Shown piece after piece: positions 25,034 to 34,940 of a stretch of 64,000 nucleotides of DNA. The position numbers and the translations under genes are program-made. The DNA lies in the NCBI RefSeq assembly GCF_000019525.1, contig NC_010506.1, forward strand, positions 5,828,001 to 5,892,000, in the 5' to 3' direction. Position 1 is the first letter of the stretch. Every line of letters begins with the position of its first letter. The DNA comes from Shewanella woodyi ATCC 51908 (GTDB lineage Bacteria; Pseudomonadota; Gammaproteobacteria; Enterobacterales; Shewanellaceae). The notes beneath the pieces are model-generated. The model ran no database searches. It was given only the letters and a program-made list of their open reading frames with translations, and was not told the DNA's origin.

Positions 25034-26617
25034 ATGACATATCACGGACAGCGAACGAGAGAACACTCTCTCCTCTCCCGTTTTGGCCATCAAGGGAGAG
25101 CGCTCCCCACACTGTTAAGTGCACTCGTGATCACAGGGCTCATCTCAAGCCTGCCTGCTCTTGCCAGTAGTTCAGCTCAGAGTGATAACAAGCTTAACGA
25201 GCAGAGCAGCTGTTACCTTGAGGGGTTGTCTGAGCAGCTCACTTGCGGCTTTGTCACAGTGCCTGAAAATGCCGATAAACCTGAAGGCAAGCAAATCCAG
25301 ATCCATTACGCTGTACTTCCCGCCATTAAAAACAGCGATCACAGTGAAGCTTTTCTTGCCATCGCTGGCGGACCGGGGCAATCGGCCATGGATAATGCCG
25401 CTTTTTTCGATCGCACCTTTAGCAAAGTCAGACAGCAAAAAGATATCTTACTTATCGACCAGCGCGGCACTGGACGCTCTAACATTCTCAACTGTGAGAG
25501 TGAGGGCTACCAAGGTTCACTAGCAGCCAATGAAGCTGACTTCGATACCACTAAAGAGACTCAAGCCTGCTTAGATAACTTAGCCAGTAGCGATGTGACT
25601 CAATACGGCAGCCTAAATGCACTAAAAGATTTTGAGGCAGTAAGGGAGCACCTAAATTACCAGAAATTACATGTTTACGGGATCTCCTACGGCACACGCA
25701 TGGCACAACTCTATATGCGCCACTATCCACAGGTCCTCTCTACTGTCACCATCGACGGTGTTGTGCCTATGCAGCAAAACGTACTTGCAATAGGGCAGGC
25801 TATCAGTCGCTCCTTTGACCTCCTCCTTCAAGGCTGTAGTGATAACACCCTGTGTAATAAACAGTTTCCTCAACTTAGAGCGGAGTTGGAAGCCGTCGAT
25901 GCTAAGTTAGCCATCGCACCAGTTATCACTCAAGTTCGGGATCCTCTCACAGGTGAAAGCACGCAACTCACCATGACACGAGGTAAGTTTATGGGTGCCA
26001 TTCGCATGGCACTTTATGCGCCCAATATACGCGCACTTATTCCCCATGCCATACATCAAGCCGCCAATAATAATTTTCAACCAATTATGGGGTTATACGC
26101 ACTTAACCTCGACAGCACAGGTATCGCCATGGGGATGCATGCTTCAGTTGTCTGCGGTGAAGACTGGCAAAGACTAACAGCCGATGAGCGAGAAGAGGTG
26201 GCAAGTACCTATTTCGGTCAGGAGATGATCACCACATTCGAGCAATCATGTGACATTTGGCAGATGCCTGCAGTTGATAAAAGCTTCTCAGATGCGATCA
26301 GCAGTGATATTCCCACTCTTGTTTTATCCGGGCAGATAGATCCAGCGACACCACCAAGTTGGGGTGAGCTTGCCATGGAGAAACTCACCAATGCAAAACA
26401 CTTTATCGCCCCCTACGCCAGTCACGGTGTGGCAGGCCAGTCATGTGGTAATGAGCTTATTGCTCAACTTGTCGATAGCGGCAGTGTTTCCGAGCTCGAC
26501 AGTGAGTGTTTAAACAATGATGTCAGTCGTAACTTCTACCTCAACGCCAGCACGGTTGAGGCCATCCCTCTTGATGAATCAAAACACGCTATTGAGCAAG
26601 GAGATAGCCATGATTAA
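25034..26617 (+). CDS. Exported alpha/beta-hydrolase, TAP/proline-iminopeptidase type
   Basis: 527 residues. A hydrophobic segment near residues 26-44 (LLSALVITGLISSLPALASS) suggests a signal peptide with a long N-region. The oxyanion motif AGGPGQSA, the DQRGTGRS motif, the nucleophile elbow VYGISYGTRMA (Ser about 215), the acid in LSGQIDPATPP and the His in APYASHGVAGQSCG match tripeptidyl-aminopeptidase-like hydrolases. The last codons overlap the next ABC ATPase gene by 8 bp, so hydrolase and exporter are coupled. Peptide substrates are likely from the family. Confidence 0.85.
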   Translation: MTYHGQRTREHSLLSRFGHQGRALPTLLSALVITGLISSLPALASSSAQSDNKLNEQSSCYLEGLSEQLTCGFVTVPENADKPEGKQIQIHYAVLPAIKNSDHSEAFLAIAGGPGQSAMDNAAFFDRTFSKVRQQKDILLIDQRGTGRSNILNCESEGYQGSLAANEADFDTTKETQACLDNLASSDVTQYGSLNALKDFEAVREHLNYQKLHVYGISYGTRMAQLYMRHYPQVLSTVTIDGVVPMQQNVLAIGQAISRSFDLLLQGCSDNTLCNKQFPQLRAELEAVDAKLAIAPVITQVRDPLTGESTQLTMTRGKFMGAIRMALYAPNIRALIPHAIHQAANNNFQPIMGLYALNLDSTGIAMGMHASVVCGEDWQRLTADEREEVASTYFGQEMITTFEQSCDIWQMPAVDKSFSDAISSDIPTLVLSGQIDPATPPSWGELAMEKLTNAKHFIAPYASHGVAGQSCGNELIAQLVDSGSVSELDSECLNNDVSRNFYLNASTVEAIPLDESKHAIEQGDSHD

Positions 26618-27344
26618 GGTCTGTAATCTGTCGAAGAAGATCGGCGATGTTCAAGCGCTCAATAACTTAAGTTTCGAAGCTAATGATGGCCAGATAACCG
26701 GGTTACTCGGACCTAATGGCGCAGGTAAAACCACATGCTTGCGTACCGTTTTCGGCCTATTACAAGCTGACGAAGGTCATGCCGAGATAGATGGTATCGA
26801 TGTGGCTAAATCTCCTATTCAAGCGAAGCAACAACTTGGTCTGTTTCCCGATCCCTTTGGGCTCTATGAGCGACTCACCCCAAGGGAATATATCAGCTAC
26901 TTCGCCGAGCTAAATGGTTTATCACGAACTCAAGCTAAAGACGCCACGCAAAAAGTGCTAACCGAGCTGCATATGGATGATATCGCCGATCGCCGCTGCA
27001 AAGGCTTCTCTCAAGGTCAACGCATGAAAACAGCACTGGCTCAAGCTATCGTCCACCAGCCGACCAATATCATTCTCGATGAACCCACTCGCGGATTGGA
27101 TGTAATGAGTACCCGTGTACTTAGAGACTTACTGAAAGCACTAAAAGAGCAAGGCCACTGCGTGCTTTTCTCCAGCCATGTGATGCAGGAGGTCGCTGCG
27201 CTATGCGATCAAGTGATCGTAATGGCAGAGGGAAAAGTTGTCGCCGTTGGCAGCCCAGATGAGCTTTGTCAGCAAACAGGAAAGGATTCATTAGAGGACG
27301 CCTTTATACAATTAATAGGCACGGATGAAGGGATAGCAGCATGA
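26610..27344 (+). CDS. ABC transporter ATPase, NatA-like
   Basis: 244 residues from the ATG at 26610, preceded by AAGGAGATAGCC. The frame is open upstream to 26517 but that part overlaps the hydrolase. Walker A LLGPNGAGKTTCLR, signature FSQGQRMKTALAQAI and Walker B NIILDEPTRGLDVMS are intact. It pairs with the NatB-like permease gene, whose ATG overlaps this stop by 4 bp. Confidence 0.9.
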   Translation: MIKVCNLSKKIGDVQALNNLSFEANDGQITGLLGPNGAGKTTCLRTVFGLLQADEGHAEIDGIDVAKSPIQAKQQLGLFPDPFGLYERLTPREYISYFAELNGLSRTQAKDATQKVLTELHMDDIADRRCKGFSQGQRMKTALAQAIVHQPTNIILDEPTRGLDVMSTRVLRDLLKALKEQGHCVLFSSHVMQEVAALCDQVIVMAEGKVVAVGSPDELCQQTGKDSLEDAFIQLIGTDEGIAA

Positions 27345-28504
27345 TAAGCAATATAATCACTATGGTTAGAAAAGAGCTGATCGATGCAGCAAGAGACAAA
27401 CGCTCCGTCATGGCTGGCCTCTACTACGCTATCGGTACACCTTTATTGATGTGCGGCATGTTTATGTTGCTGATTGGGCAGATGACCAGCCCAGAAGATC
27501 TAAATATCAAAATAGAGAATGGCAACAATGCACCAGATCTGGTTAAGTACCTTTCTAGCCAAGGGATCACCCATGGCGACAGCCTAAGCATCAATGAAAA
27601 TGGTGACAAGTTGGATGTTAAGGATATCCGCTTAGTGATCAGCGATGATTACGCCGCACAGATGGCTAAAGGCTTAAGTGCAGAGATCACCCTTATTGCA
27701 GATAACTCCAATGAAAAACTGCAAAACTCTATTCGTCGCCTCGAGCGAAACTTGCAGGCCTACAGCAGTGAGATGGGTAGTTTACGCTTAATTGCCCGAG
27801 GGATTGACCCAAGGGTTGTGCAGCCGATTAAGGTCAATGTAGAAGATGAGGCGACACCTGACTCTAAAGGCGGCGTCATATTAGGTGTGGCGACCATGAC
27901 CATGATCTACGCGGTATTTATCTCAGGGATGAACTTAGCCATCGACACCAGTGCAGGAGAGCGAGAGCGTAACTCATTGGCGCTACTTCTCAGCCATCCA
28001 GTTTCAACTCGTAATATCGTACTGGCCAAAGTTATCGCCGTGACTGTTTTCGCCATGGTTGGTCTACTACTCACCCTGATAATCTCCAAGATATCCTATG
28101 CCTTTGTGCCATGGCAGGAGCTTGGCTTTACTGTGTCAATCAGCACAGAGTTTATCTTACTTATGCTACTGACTGGACTGCCTATCGCCTTGATGGCCGC
28201 TAGCCTACAGCTATTTGTTTCTTTTATGGCGAAAACCTTTAAGGAGGCTCAGTCATACCTAACCTTAGTGCTTATTGTTCCTATGATGCTGTCGATGGCA
28301 GCCAGCTACAACATAGCGCCAGATACTCTGCAGTGGTTACCAGTATCTGGTCAACAACAAGCATTAATCGCCTTTATCAAGGGACGTGAAATCCCAATGC
28401 TACAACTTTTACTCTCCTCATTGACCACGTTTATTATCGCTATCGGATTAGCTTTCGGCATGGAGAGATCACTCAAAAGCGAGAAAATTGTATTTGGTTT
28501 ATAG
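27341..28504 (+). CDS. ABC transporter permease, NatB-like
   Basis: 387 residues. An N-terminal helix (near residues 22-42) is followed by a large extracytoplasmic domain and five or six C-terminal helices. GERERNSLALLLSHPVSTRNIVLAKV is the conserved ABC-2/NatB cytoplasmic motif. The neighbouring hydrolase and Imm-like genes suggest a peptide-related or envelope-defence role, but the cargo is unknown. Confidence 0.88.
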   Translation: MISNIITMVRKELIDAARDKRSVMAGLYYAIGTPLLMCGMFMLLIGQMTSPEDLNIKIENGNNAPDLVKYLSSQGITHGDSLSINENGDKLDVKDIRLVISDDYAAQMAKGLSAEITLIADNSNEKLQNSIRRLERNLQAYSSEMGSLRLIARGIDPRVVQPIKVNVEDEATPDSKGGVILGVATMTMIYAVFISGMNLAIDTSAGERERNSLALLLSHPVSTRNIVLAKVIAVTVFAMVGLLLTLIISKISYAFVPWQELGFTVSISTEFILLMLLTGLPIALMAASLQLFVSFMAKTFKEAQSYLTLVLIVPMMLSMAASYNIAPDTLQWLPVSGQQQALIAFIKGREIPMLQLLLSSLTTFIIAIGLAFGMERSLKSEKIVFGL

Positions 28505-28514
28505 CCAGCTTACA

Positions 28515-28539
28515 CCCCAGAGGGCTGGTCACTCTGGGG
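28515..28539 (+). other. Hairpin after the NatB-like gene
   Basis: CCCCAGAG (28515-28522) pairs with CTCTGGGG (28532-28539). No T-run follows, so it may be a processing or attenuation hairpin between the exporter and the small downstream genes. Confidence 0.5.
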
Positions 28540-28582
28540 ATATATAGCAAGTCGTTTAGATATAGTAAAAAGGAGAGAGAAG

Positions 28583-28834
28583 ATGGAATTTATAGATAAG
28601 ATTTTAGCCCAAGAGAATTATGCCTTTATGGCGCTGCTAGCCGTTGGAGTGCTCATTATCTGGTTTCTACCTGCCATGCTCGCACTGATATTTAACCGCA
28701 AGCATTTTAAGCTGATTTTACTGGCCTGTATTCCGGCAGGGCTATCATTTATAGCTTGGGGCGGTGTCTTGATATGGGCGACAACAGGCAAGGTTGTCGA
28801 TAAATACGCAAACAAAACTAAAACAGAAAGTTAA
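28583..28834 (+). CDS. Small membrane protein, second Imm-like paralogue
   Basis: 83 residues with two helices (about 17-40 and 48-68). The run IWFLPAMLALIFNRKH...CIPAGLSFIAWGGVLIWATTG aligns residue for residue in pattern with the 70-residue protein at 13905-14117. GGAGAG ribosome site. It lies behind an ABC exporter as its paralogue lies beside one. Possible role in membrane protection; function unproven. Confidence 0.75.
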   Translation: MEFIDKILAQENYAFMALLAVGVLIIWFLPAMLALIFNRKHFKLILLACIPAGLSFIAWGGVLIWATTGKVVDKYANKTKTES

Positions 28835-28847
28835 TAAGGAGTTTATG

Positions 28848-29084
28848 ATGGATAAAGAGATTATTATTATGGTTATTATGCTGGCACTTATCATCAGCAC
28901 AGCAATTAGCGAAGGCCTTAAACACTACTTCAGAATGAAGAAGATCACCAAGGCGGATATCAAACTCGATGAGCTTGAGCTGCTTCGCAAGCAAAACCGC
29001 CATCTAGAAGACAGAGTACAGACACTAGAGAAGATAGTGACAGATAGCAGTTACGATCTAAAACAGCAGATTAATGCCCTTTAG
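28848..29084 (+). CDS. Small PspB-like membrane/coiled-coil protein
   Basis: About 78 residues from the ATG at 28848 (AAGGAG at 28836-28841, six-base spacing; the ATG at 28845 is also possible). One N-terminal helix (IIIMVIMLALIISTAIS) is followed by a charged coiled coil (LDELELLRKQNRHLEDRVQTLEKIV). Size and layout recall PspB, but no psp genes are nearby. It starts 10 bp after the Imm-like gene and closes the operon. Confidence 0.65.
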   Translation: MDKEIIIMVIMLALIISTAISEGLKHYFRMKKITKADIKLDELELLRKQNRHLEDRVQTLEKIVTDSSYDLKQQINAL

Positions 29085-29117
29085 CTCTAAAAGGGCTATT
29101 AATGTAATTGGTATAAA

Positions 29118-30131
29118 TCAACAGCAAGCATGAGTGTTGAACTTCTGTCGATATGCGCGGGGAGAAAGGCTGGTCAGTTGGATAAACAACTTTCGAAATG
29201 AGCTAACATCCTCATAGCCTACCCGCTCAACTATCTGCTCCAGAGCTAACTCTGTCGTTTCAAGCAGGCGTTTAGCCTCATCAACACGCAAACGCTGCAT
29301 ATAGCTGGCAGGTGTTTCATTTAGCGCCTTCTTAAAGCGCCTAATTAAGGTACGTTTTCCCACAGCAAACTTATCGGCAACCTCATCAAGCAGAAAGCTT
29401 TGCTGAATATGCTGCTGCATCCAGTTTTGAATCTTAGTGACCAATTCATCTTTATGATTATGGCCATCCACAGCCAACGCCATATTCATAAAGGGCTGTT
29501 GTGAGCTCCTATTCGGTGAGATCAACAGTATCTTAGCCATCTGGTTGGCAACTTGCTCTCCCGCCAATAAACCTATGATGTGCAATGCCAAACTCAAATT
29601 GGAGGTGGTTGCCCCCGCGGTATGCAGATGACCATCGGAAACAACCAAGTGTTCAAGGCAGAGGCTCACCTTTGGAAAGTTACGCTCAAACATCTCACTC
29701 AACCACCAAACAGTAGTCGCCCTCCTACCATTGAGTAAACCTGATGCGGCTAACATCATGGTTCCAGAGCAGTATGCAGCAAGGGGCTTTTCAGAAGCAG
29801 CAAAGAGAGTTAAGGGTTTAAAAAGAGGTGTAAAATCTTCAAGATAATGCTGAAACTCCTCGCGGTTAGTCACAAAGGCTGAAGCTAAAATAACCGCATC
29901 CGCATTTAAGATATCTTCCGGCTCCTCCAATCCAATTGCTGGAACCTGTATCCCTTGATTGGTATTAACAGGCTTGCCGTCAGGCGAAATCACATGGCAG
30001 TGAAACAGATCTTCACTAATGCCAGGGTTCATACGCCGCCAATAGGTATTACAGAAGCTGAACACATCCAAGAAACTGATAATACCACCAGCAACGACAT
30101 TACCAGCCGCCAATATATAGATAGTCTTCAC
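29118..30131 (-). CDS. GlxA-family AraC-type transcriptional regulator
   Basis: 337 residues. Residues about 1-190 are a DJ-1/PfpI-like domain (AAYCSGTMMLAASGLLNGRRATTVWW). Residues about 235-335 carry two AraC helix-turn-helix motifs (LLDEVADKFAVGKRTLIRRFKKAL; ALEQIVERVGYEDVSSFRKLFIQLTSLSPRAYRQKF). Targets are unknown. It converges on the Imm/PspB-like operon. Confidence 0.88.
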   Translation of the reverse strand: MKTIYILAAGNVVAGGIISFLDVFSFCNTYWRRMNPGISEDLFHCHVISPDGKPVNTNQGIQVPAIGLEEPEDILNADAVILASAFVTNREEFQHYLEDFTPLFKPLTLFAASEKPLAAYCSGTMMLAASGLLNGRRATTVWWLSEMFERNFPKVSLCLEHLVVSDGHLHTAGATTSNLSLALHIIGLLAGEQVANQMAKILLISPNRSSQQPFMNMALAVDGHNHKDELVTKIQNWMQQHIQQSFLLDEVADKFAVGKRTLIRRFKKALNETPASYMQRLRVDEAKRLLETTELALEQIVERVGYEDVSSFRKLFIQLTSLSPRAYRQKFNTHACC

Positions 30132-30277
30132 TTAAGCTCCTCACTATTGCCCAACAAGCAAATGTCACTAATCACCCTTATTTTGTCAATAATGACACTT
30201 CTGCTTTTTTTGTCCAGTTTTTATACTTATTACCAATCAAAACGGAAAAGTTAAGCAATGTGATCGTCGGAGGATGT

Positions 30278-30463
30278 ATGAGAAAACCACAAAGTTATCT
30301 ATTGAGCCTGAGTTATTTAATCCTAAGTTGGACGCTGCTTCTCTGGTTACACTTCAGTACTGAGCCCAATGGCTTTGCACATTTAGTCGCGATCCCCAGC
30401 TTACTGCTGTTTACTGGCTTTAGCGCTTATCATCTCGCAAGTAAGAAAAGCTCATGCTGTTAA
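30278..30463 (+). CDS. Small membrane protein of unknown function
   Basis: 61 residues from the ATG at 30278, chosen because CGGAGGA sits just upstream; a GTG at 30260 is in frame. Two hydrophobic segments (about 10-28 and 36-53) are followed by a tail ending KKSSCC. Not recognised. It follows the GlxA-type gene divergently. Confidence 0.5.
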   Translation: MRKPQSYLLSLSYLILSWTLLLWLHFSTEPNGFAHLVAIPSLLLFTGFSAYHLASKKSSCC

Positions 30464-30516
30464 AGCGAAGAGATATTGAAGCAGATATTGGAACAGATAG
30501 ATTTATTGAAAGTGAT

Positions 30517-30540
30517 AGAGCGCGCATCTAAACGCGCTCT
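30517..30540. terminator. Hairpin between convergent genes
   Basis: AGAGCGCG (30517-30524) pairs with CGCGCTCT (30533-30540) with an 8-base loop. The T-run is weak on both sides. It probably helps end mog and the small plus-strand gene. Confidence 0.5.
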
Positions 30541-30555
30541 TGAGCAGACTACTAA

Positions 30556-31089
30556 CTACTTAGCTTTCGGGCGAAATGGCTTAATCACTGACTCATCACA
30601 CTCTAAGAATGGGCCATCCATCAGATCGATACAGTAAGGGATAGCTGGGAACACAGCATCTAGACACTCACGAATCGATTTTGGCTTGCCAGGCAGGTTT
30701 ACAATCAATGAATCACCACGCAGACCTGCAGTCTGGCGAGATAAAATAGCAGTAGGCACAAACTTTAAAGACTCTGCGCGCATCAACTCACCAAAGCCAG
30801 GCATCATGCGATCACACACAGCTTCGGTTGCTTCAGGGGTAACATCGCGCTTAGCAGGACCAGTACCACCAGTGGTGACAATTAAGCTACAGTTCTGCTC
30901 ATCGGCCATCTTCATGAGTGTCGCTTCAATCACATCCTGCTCATCTGGGATCACCTCATAAACAGGCTCCCACTCAGAAGTAAGGTACTCGTTTAATACA
31001 TCGATAATCGCCTTACCGGAAAGATCCTCATAAACACCAGCACTGGCTCTATCACTCACAGTCACGATACCGATCTTAGCTTTAGTCAT
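30556..31089 (-). CDS. mog: Molybdopterin adenylyltransferase Mog
   Basis: 177 residues from the ATG at 31089 (AGGA upstream). Activates molybdopterin by adenylation for molybdenum insertion. MoCF/MogA signatures: IGIVTVSDRASAG, LIVTTGGTGPAKRDVTPEAT and SLIVNLPGKPKSIRECLDAVFPAIPYCIDL. No other molybdenum-cofactor gene is adjacent. Confidence 0.93.
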   Translation of the reverse strand: MTKAKIGIVTVSDRASAGVYEDLSGKAIIDVLNEYLTSEWEPVYEVIPDEQDVIEATLMKMADEQNCSLIVTTGGTGPAKRDVTPEATEAVCDRMMPGFGELMRAESLKFVPTAILSRQTAGLRGDSLIVNLPGKPKSIRECLDAVFPAIPYCIDLMDGPFLECDESVIKPFRPKAK

Positions 31090-31246
31090 CTTCAATCCTA
31101 CTCAAGTGTGGTTTGTTAGCCCTTAAAAAGGCTCAATTAGTTACATCTAAACTAGCATAATTGGTCGTTATTATATCTGGCTTATCATCAAAAATGAGAG
31201 CTGTTTCGCCCTTTATTATCATTGAAAAGTTAATGGAATCGTAAAT

Positions 31247-31798
31247 CTAGGTAGGAAATGACAAACGTCTGGATTGCCAATACTTCTGCTTCCAGTAACT
31301 ATTATCTAAACGTGAGATCATCACACCTTGGCTGGTTGAAGCATGTAAAAAACGATTATCACTCAAATAGATCCCCACATGTCTTGTAGACCATCCGGTC
31401 TTAAAAAACACTAAGTCACCGGTTTTTAATTGAGATTTACTAACCTTACGACCGAGCTCCACTTGATCTGCAGTGGTCCTAGGAAATGCGCTGATGACCT
31501 GTTTAGTCAATAGTTGCTGATATGCCAGATAAACAAAACCTGAGCAATCCACTCCTCGCTTACTCATACCACCCAAACGATAGGGAACACCCTTCCATCC
31601 CTTGTAAAAAGTCAGTAATTGCTTCTCTAACGCACTTTGGCTAATTTGCGCATTCGTTTTAGCTCCCCCAGAGCCTGTTGATGGGCTAGGTGGAGCGCTT
31701 GAGCAAGCTGTGATGAGCAATATAAACAACAAGCTTAAGAGCGGCTTCAACAAAAAATTTATCCAAATAGTAAAGGGAAAGTTTAATGATACTACCAT
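31247..31798 (-). CDS. NlpC/P60 lipoprotein (MepS/Spr-like endopeptidase)
   Basis: 183 residues. A lipoprotein signal ends in LLITAC, then a Ser/Pro/Gly-rich linker. The NlpC/P60 domain has Cys in VDCSGFVYLAY and His in RHVGIYLSDNRFLHAS, the usual Cys-His pair of peptidoglycan endopeptidases. It probably trims peptide cross-links at the cell wall. No strong ribosome site is visible at the first ATG, so the exact start is uncertain by up to about 17 codons. Confidence 0.85.
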   Translation of the reverse strand: MVVSLNFPFTIWINFLLKPLLSLLFILLITACSSAPPSPSTGSGGAKTNAQISQSALEKQLLTFYKGWKGVPYRLGGMSKRGVDCSGFVYLAYQQLLTKQVISAFPRTTADQVELGRKVSKSQLKTGDLVFFKTGWSTRHVGIYLSDNRFLHASTSQGVMISRLDNSYWKQKYWQSRRLSFPT

Positions 31799-31917
31799 TA
31801 CATAAAGACTAGCCGCAGTAATTTAAACCGACTTTACCAACCACTATTCTAGATATTTTTTCAGAAGAAATACTAAACAATAACCTATATTTATTGGAGT
31901 TTGGTTAGTATAAACAA

Positions 31918-33102
31918 TTAAACAGCCTGTCCTGCTGCCACACCAGATGACCAAGCCCACTGGAAGTTGAAACCTCCCAGCCAACCGCTGACATCCATCA
32001 CTTCACCGATAAAAAATAGGCCAGAGACAGTTTTAGCCTCCATGGTTTTCGATGACAACTCATCGGTATCGACGCCACCTAAGGTGACCTCCGCAGTGCG
32101 GTAACCTTCAGTGCCATTCATCAAGATCTCCCAAGACTCGAGAGAGACGGCAACTTGCTCCAACTCACTATGAATCAGTTGATTCATCGACTTGTTAAGC
32201 AAAGTTTCTTCAAACAGAGCCTCAACTAAACGCTTTGGAAGCCAGTGGCTTAGGCTATTTCTCAGATTCTGCTTAGGATGGTTAGCTAGTATTAGCCCGA
32301 TAGCAGCGCGGACATCGATGCCGGGCAGCAAATTGATGCTAATGGTTTCACCAGGCTTCCAGAAGTTTGAGATCTGCAATATGGCAGGGCCAGATAAACC
32401 TCTATGAGTAAAAAGCAAAGCTTCGCTAAATTGAGTGCCATCTTTAGCAGTGATCGTGCTTGGCACAGCTATTCCTGAAAGAGGTTCGAACTTTATCTTT
32501 TGATCGCTATGCCAAGTAAAAGGAACTAGGCCTGCATGAGTCGGTAACACTTTAAGGCCAAACTGCTCTGCTAGATGATAACCAAACGGACTGGCACCAA
32601 GCTTAGGCATAGAGAGGCCGCCAGTAGCGATAACTAAAGAGTCACAGACGAATTCACCTTTATCTGTCATCAGCTGAAACTGACCAGACTCTAACTTTAC
32701 GATGGCGTTAATCTCTGTTCTTAGCTTAACTTTAGCCCCAGCCCACTCGCACTCGGTCATCAGCATGGTGACGATCTCTTTAGCTGAGTCATTACAGAAT
32801 AGTTGGCCGTGATCTCGCTCGTGATACTCAATGCCATGGCGTTCGACCAACTCAATAAAGTCGCTCGAGCGGTAACGAGCTAAAGCGGATTTTACAAAGT
32901 GATTATTACTGCAGATAAAGTTATTAGGCTCAACTTTTTGATTGGTGAAGTTACAACGCCCACCACCACTGATCAGTATTTTGCGACCCGCTTGCTTAGC
33001 ATTATCGAGAACAAGTACATCACGGCCTCGGTAACCTGCGGTAGCTGCACACATAAGACCCGCAGCACCTGCACCGATAATGATTACGTCATGATGTTTC
33101 AC
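31918..33102 (-). CDS. HI0933/YhiN-family flavoprotein
   Basis: 394 residues. A Rossmann FAD site (IIIGAGAAGLMCAATAGYRG), the family motif GRKILISGGGRCNFTN near residue 40, VIATGGLSMPKLGASPFGY near 165, and the C-terminal GEVMDVSGWLGGFNFQWAWSSG are all present. Members are annotated NAD(P)/FAD-dependent oxidoreductases or aminoacetone oxidase family. The true reaction is unknown. Confidence 0.88.
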   Translation of the reverse strand: MKHHDVIIIGAGAAGLMCAATAGYRGRDVLVLDNAKQAGRKILISGGGRCNFTNQKVEPNNFICSNNHFVKSALARYRSSDFIELVERHGIEYHERDHGQLFCNDSAKEIVTMLMTECEWAGAKVKLRTEINAIVKLESGQFQLMTDKGEFVCDSLVIATGGLSMPKLGASPFGYHLAEQFGLKVLPTHAGLVPFTWHSDQKIKFEPLSGIAVPSTITAKDGTQFSEALLFTHRGLSGPAILQISNFWKPGETISINLLPGIDVRAAIGLILANHPKQNLRNSLSHWLPKRLVEALFEETLLNKSMNQLIHSELEQVAVSLESWEILMNGTEGYRTAEVTLGGVDTDELSSKTMEAKTVSGLFFIGEVMDVSGWLGGFNFQWAWSSGVAAGQAV

Positions 33103-33162
33103 TTGCTTTACCTCAACAACTCACGCAATTAGCGTTCGTTTACTTAAATAGCACCAAAAAAT

Positions 33163-33188
33163 AAGGGCGCTATTTTAGCACCCTTTTA
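33163..33188 (-). terminator. Terminator of the secB-gpsA unit
   Basis: AAGGG (33163-33167) pairs with CCCTT (33181-33185), with two inner GC pairs and one mismatch. It lies 30 bp after the gpsA stop and a T-rich tract follows on the minus strand. Confidence 0.6.
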
Positions 33189-33215
33189 GATTCTTGTATG
33201 AGTTAAAGATCAGCG

Positions 33216-34235
33216 TTACTCGCTATCTTCAGTCTCAGATTTTTTCTCTCTAGCTAACAGAGACTTAGCCGCTTCATGAGGCGTTCCACCTTGATAAAGC
33301 ACCTTGTATACCTGCTCAGTGATCGGCATCTCAACACCTAATCGCTTGGCTAAGGTGTACACCTCTTTGGTATTTCGATAGCCTTCAACCACTTGGCCAA
33401 TCTCAACCTGTGCCTCTTCAACGCCTTGGCCTTTACCTAATGCTAAGCCAAAACGACGATTTCGAGATTGATTATCGGTACAGGTCAACACTAAATCACC
33501 GAGTCCAGCCATCCCCATAAAGGTACTCGCTTGAGCACCAATCGCTTCACCGAGCCTGGTTAACTCGACTAAGCCGCGGGTAATAAGTGCTGTTCTAGCA
33601 TTAGCGCCAAAACCAATTCCATCAGACATACCTGCGCTGATTGCAATCACATTTTTCACAGCGCCACCTAGCTGAAGACCGGTAAAGTCATCATTGGCGT
33701 ATACACGTAAACGGTTAGAGCTATGAAGTAGTTCGACAAGATCTTGAGTGAAACTCTCATCAGTACCCGCAACCGAAATAGCCGTTGGCATGCCAGCAGC
33801 CAGCTCTTTAGCAAATGTCGGTCCAGACAGTACAGCCAGAGGATATTTATCACCTAACACTTCGCGAGCAACCTCTTGCAGCAACCTGCCTGTTTCAGGC
33901 TCAAGGCCTTTAGTTGCCCAAACGATACGAGAGTCTTCACGCAAAAGCGGTTTAGCTTGCTCAAGCACCAGGCCAAATACGTGGCTAGGAACAACAACTA
34001 ATACATTATTAGACGCTGCAAGTGCCGTTGCTAAATCAGCTTCGGGAACAAGTAGATCAGGAAGAGTGATACCAGGCAAAAACGCTTCGTTAGCGCGATC
34101 ACGCTTGAGGTTTTCGATATGCTCAGGGTCATGGCCCCAAAGCAAGGTTCTGTGTCCGTTACTGGCTAAAGAAATAGCAAGGGCGGTGCCATAAGACCCC
34201 GCCCCCAGTACCGTAATATCGGCAGTGTTTTTCAT
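33216..34235 (-). CDS. gpsA: Glycerol-3-phosphate dehydrogenase [NAD(P)+] GpsA
   Basis: 339 residues. Reduces dihydroxyacetone phosphate to sn-glycerol-3-phosphate for phospholipid synthesis. N-terminal NAD(P) site [19 protein letters not shown], substrate region [16 protein letters not shown], catalytic Lys in [17 protein letters not shown], and [20 protein letters not shown] are all intact. It follows secB in the conserved secB-gpsA order. Confidence 0.97.
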
Positions 34236-34339
34236 ATAACTACTCGCTTATTGCCATTTCGTCACTAAATAAACGAGGACGAAATGGCGCTATCTGAGCA
34301 GCGACTGAAAAATGCTGAACAGATATGTTCAGTTTTTAA

Positions 34340-34831
34340 TTAAGCGCTTGCTTCTTCAGTTTTAGCAGCAGCTTCTTCAGCACCAGCTTGACGTTGGTTA
34401 ACGTACTGAGCGAAAAGCGCATCGAAGTTAACTGGTGCAAGGTTTAGCTGTGGGAAAGTACCACGAGCAACCAAGCTACCCACAGCTTCACGAGCGTATG
34501 GGAAAAGAATGTTAGGGCAGTATGCACCTAGAGAGTGAGCAAGTTGCTGCTCAGTCAGACCGTTAATTGCGAAGATACCAGCTTGCTGAACTTCACATAG
34601 GAATGCAGTTTCTTCACCATTCTTAGCTGTAACAGTAAGAGATAAAACAACTTCGAATACATTGTCAGCTAACTTAGCGCTACGAGTATCAAGATCTAAC
34701 TTAACTTCTGGAGTCCACTCTTTTTGGAATACAGCTGGGCTGTTTGGCGTTTCGAAAGAGATATCTTTCGTGTAAACACGTTGGATGTTGAATTGCGGAT
34801 CTTGTTGTTCGTTGTTTGCTACTTCAGCCAT
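34340..34831 (-). CDS. secB: Protein-export chaperone SecB
   Basis: 163 residues. Tetrameric chaperone that holds preproteins for SecA. Family segments: [52 protein letters not shown] and [20 protein letters not shown]. It has an alanine/glutamate-rich C-terminal tail. It lies between the rhodanese gene and gpsA. Confidence 0.97.
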   Translation of the reverse strand: MAEVANNEQQDPQFNIQRVYTKDISFETPNSPAVFQKEWTPEVKLDLDTRSAKLADNVFEVVLSLTVTAKNGEETAFLCEVQQAGIFAINGLTEQQLAHSLGAYCPNILFPYAREAVGSLVARGTFPQLNLAPVNFDALFAQYVNQRQAGAEEAAAKTEEASA

Positions 34832-34940
34832 AATTTTCTACCTATCCAAGTTATTGGTTCCTAAATTGAAACCTATTCTTTAAGGGCTTTTGTTACTTGA
34901 GGAAATAGCCCTCAATCACCATCCCGGTTTTTAGTTATTT

